From Alphaproteobacteria bacterium (GTDB lineage: Bacteria; Pseudomonadota; Alphaproteobacteria; Rhodobacterales; Rhodobacteraceae), in contig JAJRPO010000021.1 of NCBI GenBank assembly GCA_024280735.1, positions 1 to 64,000 on the forward strand: a stretch of 64,000 nucleotides of DNA. Reading direction: 5' to 3'. Shown one piece after another: positions 59,526 to 64,000 of the stretch. A program made the position numbers and the translations under genes. The notes under the pieces were generated by a model. That model did not search any database, was not told where the DNA came from, and saw nothing but the letters and a program-made list of their open reading frames with translations. Position 1 is the stretch's first letter. Each line of letters starts with the position of its first letter.

Positions 59526-60716
59526 CTAGCTGTCAGATAGATTTTCCGGCAAAATGCGCAAGGCGACAACGCCAAGGCCTGCGATAATCAGGGTCAAGGC
59601 AACGCCGCCCATTCCCAATATCAGCTCCAGCGCAGAAGGCGTGTAGCTGTTCACCGCACCGTCATAAAAACTGCTGGTTACTTCATAGGCAGGAAAAATC
59701 TCTAGCGGGAACATTTGCCCGCCGATGATGATGACGTAAAGCTGCACCAGTCCGCCCAGAATAATCAGCACCGACGCTAGTAAAACAGACCCCACGTTTG
59801 GCCCGTCAGTCGGTCGGAACAACAACGCGATTGGAATGACGCCGCCGATCAGCACTTGGCCAACCCAGAACAGGGTGGTGATACCGCCGCCGCCAAACAA
59901 CAAGAACCGCTCTACATCGCCATGCTCTGCCGCATAAAGATTTGTCAGGTGGCGCACGGCGGTAAAATACAACACGGCGCCCGCGAACACACCCAGCAGG
60001 TTGCCCATGCGTTTGATCAGCATCGGGTCCAGATTGCGTTTGGTCAAGCGGTACATGCTGGTCAAAACCAACAGAAAAAACGCGAGGCCGAAGGAGAAGG
60101 ACATGATGATGAACAGCGGTGCCATGATCGCCGCGTCATAGCCCGGACGCGCCACCAGCCAGCCAAAAATCGAGCCAGTACCCGTGGTCAATGCCAGACG
60201 CCAGATAAACGCCGCCGTGCCCATCGCCCGTATGGTTTTCGCCGACATGCCGCGCGACATCTGCACAAACAGGTAAGCGCCGACAACCACAAAGAAACCG
60301 TTGTACAGGATCACATTCCAGGCAAATATCGACTTGAAATTATAGGTGGTCATCGCCACGATCAAACGGTCAGGCCGCCCCAGATCCAGCACGAGAACAC
60401 CCAAACCGCCAGCAAGCAACGCCATCGCCAGCAAGGCCGACAGACGCGCCATCGGTTTATAGGCAGTCTTGCCAAACACCGAAGCAATCGAGGCCACGTT
60501 CAGCGCGCCAGAGGCCGCAACAATCAGGAAAATCGCAAATACATGCGGCAGACCCCAGACAATCTGGTTGTTCATGCCGGTCACGATATGGCCGTTGTGC
60601 TCCACATAGAGAACTGCCAGACCAGCGGCACCGATGATGCCCCCAAGGATAATCGCCAGCACCCAAACCATCGGGGTTAGCGCCATTTCACGGTAAACTG
60701 TACGCTCCATAGTCAA
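59526..60716 (-). CDS. dsrP: NrfD/PsrC-type membrane protein, DsrP
   Basis: 396 aa, about 10 TM; PMVWVLAIILGGIIGAAGLAVLYVEHNGHIVTGMNNQIVWGLPHVFAIFLIVAASGALNVAS; next to DsrO/DsrJ. Confidence 0.88.
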   Translation of the reverse strand: MTMERTVYREMALTPMVWVLAIILGGIIGAAGLAVLYVEHNGHIVTGMNNQIVWGLPHVFAIFLIVAASGALNVASIASVFGKTAYKPMARLSALLAMALLAGGLGVLVLDLGRPDRLIVAMTTYNFKSIFAWNVILYNGFFVVVGAYLFVQMSRGMSAKTIRAMGTAAFIWRLALTTGTGSIFGWLVARPGYDAAIMAPLFIIMSFSFGLAFFLLVLTSMYRLTKRNLDPMLIKRMGNLLGVFAGAVLYFTAVRHLTNLYAAEHGDVERFLLFGGGGITTLFWVGQVLIGGVIPIALLFRPTDGPNVGSVLLASVLIILGGLVQLYVIIIGGQMFPLEIFPAYEVTSSFYDGAVNSYTPSALELILGMGGVALTLIIAGLGVVALRILPENLSDS

Positions 60717-60722
60717 ATCCCC

Positions 60723-61481
60723 TTACAGGTTATTATAGCGAACGCCGGGATTGAGGCGCAGATCATCGCGCAGCCCAATCGAGGAATATTGTTTCAAGGC
60801 GACCGCGATTTCGCTGGCCGGATCATTCAGATCGCCAAACATCATCGCGCCGTTGCCCGTTTTGCCGCAGGCCTCTACGCAAGCAGGCTGGCCACCCTTG
60901 TCAACGCGGTGGACACAAAGAGTACAACTCTCGACCGTGCCATTGCCGCGAGGGGCATGGGTTTTCTGGTTTTCAATCGGTTCGTGCACAAAGCTACGCG
61001 CCTTGAACGGACAGGCCATCATGCAGTAACGACAGCCAATACAGGCGTGTTTATCTACCAGCACAATACCATCGGCCCGCTTGAACGACGCGCCCGTCGG
61101 GCAAACATCGATGCAAGGCGCATCTTCGCAGTGCTGGCACATCATCGGCAGCGATACCTCACGGCCTGTCTGTTTGTGGGTCAGATCAACCTTGCGAATC
61201 CACTGCGCGTCGGTTTCTGGATTGCCGGTATCTTCCCAGCCGTTCTCATCTGAACAGGCGGTCACACAGGCATTGCAATCCGATTTGCACTTGTTCACGT
61301 CAATCAACAGGCCCCAGCGTTTACCCGCATCAGCCTTCGCAGAGGCTTCGCCACCAAAGGCCATTAGGGTCACGCCAGAGGTCAAGGCCACAGTGGCAAC
61401 CGCGCCACCTGCCTTGAAAAATTCGCGGCGATCTACTTCGCTCAGGTCTTTGATCGCGGTGTTCAGGGCTGGGAGTTTCAT
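60723..61481 (-). CDS. dsrO: Tat-exported 4Fe-4S ferredoxin-like protein, DsrO
   Basis: 252 aa; [19 protein letters not shown]; clusters [42 protein letters not shown]. Confidence 0.9.
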   Translation of the reverse strand: MKLPALNTAIKDLSEVDRREFFKAGGAVATVALTSGVTLMAFGGEASAKADAGKRWGLLIDVNKCKSDCNACVTACSDENGWEDTGNPETDAQWIRKVDLTHKQTGREVSLPMMCQHCEDAPCIDVCPTGASFKRADGIVLVDKHACIGCRYCMMACPFKARSFVHEPIENQKTHAPRGNGTVESCTLCVHRVDKGGQPACVEACGKTGNGAMMFGDLNDPASEIAVALKQYSSIGLRDDLRLNPGVRYNNL

Positions 61482-61921
61482 TCCGTCACCTCTTTTAAAT
61501 AGGCCGCCAATTCACGGTCTTTCTGCGGTAGCATGGTAAGTTTCTTCACCAAATCAGCGTCCGGCAACGAGTTATGACATTGAAAGCAATCGATCTTTAC
61601 GGCTGCAAACTCGTGACAGGTCCGGCAAAAATGCTGATCACTTTTCACACTGACAGGGCGCGCATCCGGCCCCATTACCGCGTGACAGGCAACACATTCT
61701 TTCAATGAATACTTCACATTACGGTCGCCCAGCAGCACCGTATCATCGCGATCATGCACCATCAGTTTCATGTGGTTTATCCGCATGAATTCATTGCCTT
61801 CAGGGTGCGCCTCGCCGGCCGCCTTGGGGACCACGGGTGCCAGCGATGATTTAATCTCGCCCGCCGAGGCCATGCCCATTAACCCGATCAGGATCAGAAA
61901 ACTTGCGAATAGCCGTTTCAT
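61478..61921 (-). CDS. dsrJ: Triheme cytochrome c, DsrJ
   Basis: Signal peptide [22 protein letters not shown]; three CxxCH motifs (CVACH, CRTCH, CFQCH). Confidence 0.88.
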   Translation of the reverse strand: MKRLFASFLILIGLMGMASAGEIKSSLAPVVPKAAGEAHPEGNEFMRINHMKLMVHDRDDTVLLGDRNVKYSLKECVACHAVMGPDARPVSVKSDQHFCRTCHEFAAVKIDCFQCHNSLPDADLVKKLTMLPQKDRELAAYLKEVTE

Positions 61922-61922
61922 T

Positions 61923-63848
61923 TTACTCTCCAAGGCCCATCTTGATGTATCCGGTTGGGCAAACATCTGCACAGATGTGGCAACCGATACATTTGTCGTA
62001 ATCCGTATCCACGTAGCGTCCGACAGTTTGGTCTGATTTCTTGATCCGAAAAACCGCATCCTGCGGGCAATAGATCACACAGTTGTCACATTCAAAGCAC
62101 ATGCCACAAGACATGCAGCGCTCGCCTTCTTTTTGGGCTTGCTCCTCTGAATAGGCAATGATGCGTTCTTCAAAGTTACCCAAGACGTCGTCGCCCTCGA
62201 TCAGAACCTGATCGCGCACTTCACGCGGCACAAAATCGAAATGCGCTTTGTACAATTCCTCATGGGAAATTATCTGCGTCGCAGAGCGATCTTCGTAGTT
62301 GTGAATGGCAAAGCTGGCGGTGTTGGTGCCAGTGCCTTGAATGTGGTCATAGGCATCCGGTGATTTACCGCGTTGTTGCAACTCAGCCAACAGATCAAAG
62401 TGTTGTACGTCAACCTTGGGTCGCTTCTCCATTTCTCCGTCATCCAGGAAATCGGTGATTGCGTCCGCTGCAATACGACCTTGGCCAATTGCAGTGGTCA
62501 ACAAATGCGGGCGTAAAATATCGCCGCCGGCGAAATGGTTTTTACGGCCTTTGACAGAATAGGTTTCAGTCACATCCATCGCGCCGCGACCGTTGTTGAA
62601 ATCTTCAAGTCCGGTGAAGTCGCCAAACTGGCCAATCGCGGAAATGATGATGTCGCATTCAATCTCGAACTCGGTGCCTTCAACCGGAACCGGACGCATA
62701 CCGTCCATGGTACACTCAACCATCAACAGCGCCGTTGCGCGACCCTTGTCATCCAACTTTAGCCCCGTCGGCATTACACCGCCCTTGATGTCCACACCTT
62801 CGCGCAACGCATCTTCGCGCTCATGCTCGGCGGCGGTCATTTTTTCAATCGGGAACAGGGATGTCAGGGTTGCCGACATGCCGTCACGAACAACTGAACC
62901 CGCCACGTCATGGGCGGTAAAGCCCGTGTGATCCGGTTCTACACCGCTATCAGTGATATGGCCCAAACGACGGGCAATTGAGGCAACATCGATCGAGGTA
63001 TCGCCCCCGCCAACAACCACAACCTTCTGGGCAGTACCCAGAACGTAGCCTTGGTTGAACGCGTCCAGAAATTCCACACCGTTGATGCAGTTTTCGGTCT
63101 CGTCCCAACCTTCAAGCGGCAATCCACGGCCTTTCTGCGCGCCCAGTGCCCAGAAAATCGCATCATATTCCGCGTCCAGCGTTTCCACCGACACATCAAC
63201 ACCAACCCGCGTGGACATGCGCAATTCAACGCCCATATCGGTAATCCGGCCGATCTCCATATCCAGCATATCGCGCGGTGTCCGATAGCCCGGAATACCA
63301 TAGCGCATCATGCCGCCCAGCTCTGAATGGCTCTCGAACAAGGTGACCGCGTGGCCATCTTTACGCAGGAAAAATGCCGCGGCCAAACCAGCCGGCCCCC
63401 CCCCGATAACCGCGATCTTTTTGCCCGTATCAGTGCCAGCCTCTGGGTGGATAACTTTATTCTCATTGGCCCAATCGCCAACATATTGCTCTACCGCGTT
63501 GATGCCCACATAATCGTCGACTTCATTGCGGTTACAACCGTCCTCGCAAGGGGCCGGACAAACGCGGCCCATGGTGGCGGGAAACGGATTGGCCTGTGAC
63601 ATGCGGTTAAACGCGTATTCTTGCCAAGCCTGTCCCTCAACGGGTGATTTATCCATGCCGCGTGCAATTGCCAACCAGCCACGGATTTCGTGACCAGAGG
63701 GGCAAGACCCCTGACAAGGCGGAGTTTTATTGATGTAAGTCGGGCATTTATGCGATTTATCCTGAGAGAATATCTTCTCTTCAAGTTCAAAATCTGCCTC
63801 TGTCTCGCCTTCTTCATAGCGGCGGAATGTAGGGGAAATATTACTCAT
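61923..63848 (-). CDS. dsrL: DsrL-like FAD/NAD(P) oxidoreductase with C-terminal ferredoxin domain
   Basis: 641 aa; glutamate-synthase-small-subunit-like (VIGGGPAGLAAAFFLRKDGHAVTLFE) plus CMSCGMCFECDNCVIYCPQDAVF and CIGCHICADVCPTGYI. Confidence 0.88.
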   Translation of the reverse strand: MSNISPTFRRYEEGETEADFELEEKIFSQDKSHKCPTYINKTPPCQGSCPSGHEIRGWLAIARGMDKSPVEGQAWQEYAFNRMSQANPFPATMGRVCPAPCEDGCNRNEVDDYVGINAVEQYVGDWANENKVIHPEAGTDTGKKIAVIGGGPAGLAAAFFLRKDGHAVTLFESHSELGGMMRYGIPGYRTPRDMLDMEIGRITDMGVELRMSTRVGVDVSVETLDAEYDAIFWALGAQKGRGLPLEGWDETENCINGVEFLDAFNQGYVLGTAQKVVVVGGGDTSIDVASIARRLGHITDSGVEPDHTGFTAHDVAGSVVRDGMSATLTSLFPIEKMTAAEHEREDALREGVDIKGGVMPTGLKLDDKGRATALLMVECTMDGMRPVPVEGTEFEIECDIIISAIGQFGDFTGLEDFNNGRGAMDVTETYSVKGRKNHFAGGDILRPHLLTTAIGQGRIAADAITDFLDDGEMEKRPKVDVQHFDLLAELQQRGKSPDAYDHIQGTGTNTASFAIHNYEDRSATQIISHEELYKAHFDFVPREVRDQVLIEGDDVLGNFEERIIAYSEEQAQKEGERCMSCGMCFECDNCVIYCPQDAVFRIKKSDQTVGRYVDTDYDKCIGCHICADVCPTGYIKMGLGE

Positions 63849-63999
63849 AGTAGCCTCCTGTGCCTGTCATGGCAGATCTTTGTTGGCCCATGCCACAGCA
63901 TGAGCAAAGTGTTTCTTCATTGCGCATTTTTTCGAGGAAGCATTGAATGCGCTGTGTCTGCATCATTTGCCCCATAACGGCAGGTATTGCGCCGTATTT
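63841..63999 (-). CDS. C-terminal fragment of the next upstream gene (dsrK by synteny?)
   Basis: Minus-strand frame ...KYGAIPAVMGQMMQTQRIQCFLEKMRNEETLCSCCGMGQQRSAMTGTGGYYE*, overlapping the dsrL start by 8 nt; runs off the window. Confidence 0.4.
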   Translation of the reverse strand, partial: KYGAIPAVMGQMMQTQRIQCFLEKMRNEETLCSCCGMGQQRSAMTGTGGYYE

Positions 64000-64000
64000 G

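Overview
The window looks like ordinary chromosome of an alphaproteobacterium, most likely Rhodobacterales/roseobacter-like judging by gene content and protein style (inference; no taxonomy search was possible). It is mostly housekeeping and metabolic genes: rpsO-pnp, aroA/cmk, a family-5 peptide-type ABC transporter operon, a dimethylglycine/betaine demethylation operon, and a TmpAB-like phosphonate operon with a LysR regulator. The right end carries part of a reverse-type Dsr sulfur-oxidation cluster (dsrL-J-O-P, a TrpD2-like gene, dsrN) with a convergent dsrE2-tusA pair. The region I would look at first is 15.07-17.34 kb. The last 13 codons of pnp are present twice (15075-15117 and 17242-17284, about 39/43 identical), and each copy is followed by its own terminator. 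The roughly 2.1 kb between them holds two secreted low-complexity Asn/Asp/Gly repeat proteins and a membrane-anchored LuxR-type regulator. It resembles a cargo insertion at the 3' end of pnp with no recognisable integrase. Other non-genic structure includes a 366-bp MITE-like element with perfect 33-bp ends (3374-3743), a 9-bp x12 in-frame VNTR, three copies of a dispersed GCGCTCCGCGCGGGG-ATATTTAA-AGAACAAAGAA motif, and GTAGGGTG palindromes. No tRNA, rRNA or CRISPR was recognised. Product calls come from reading protein motifs by eye, not from database searches.
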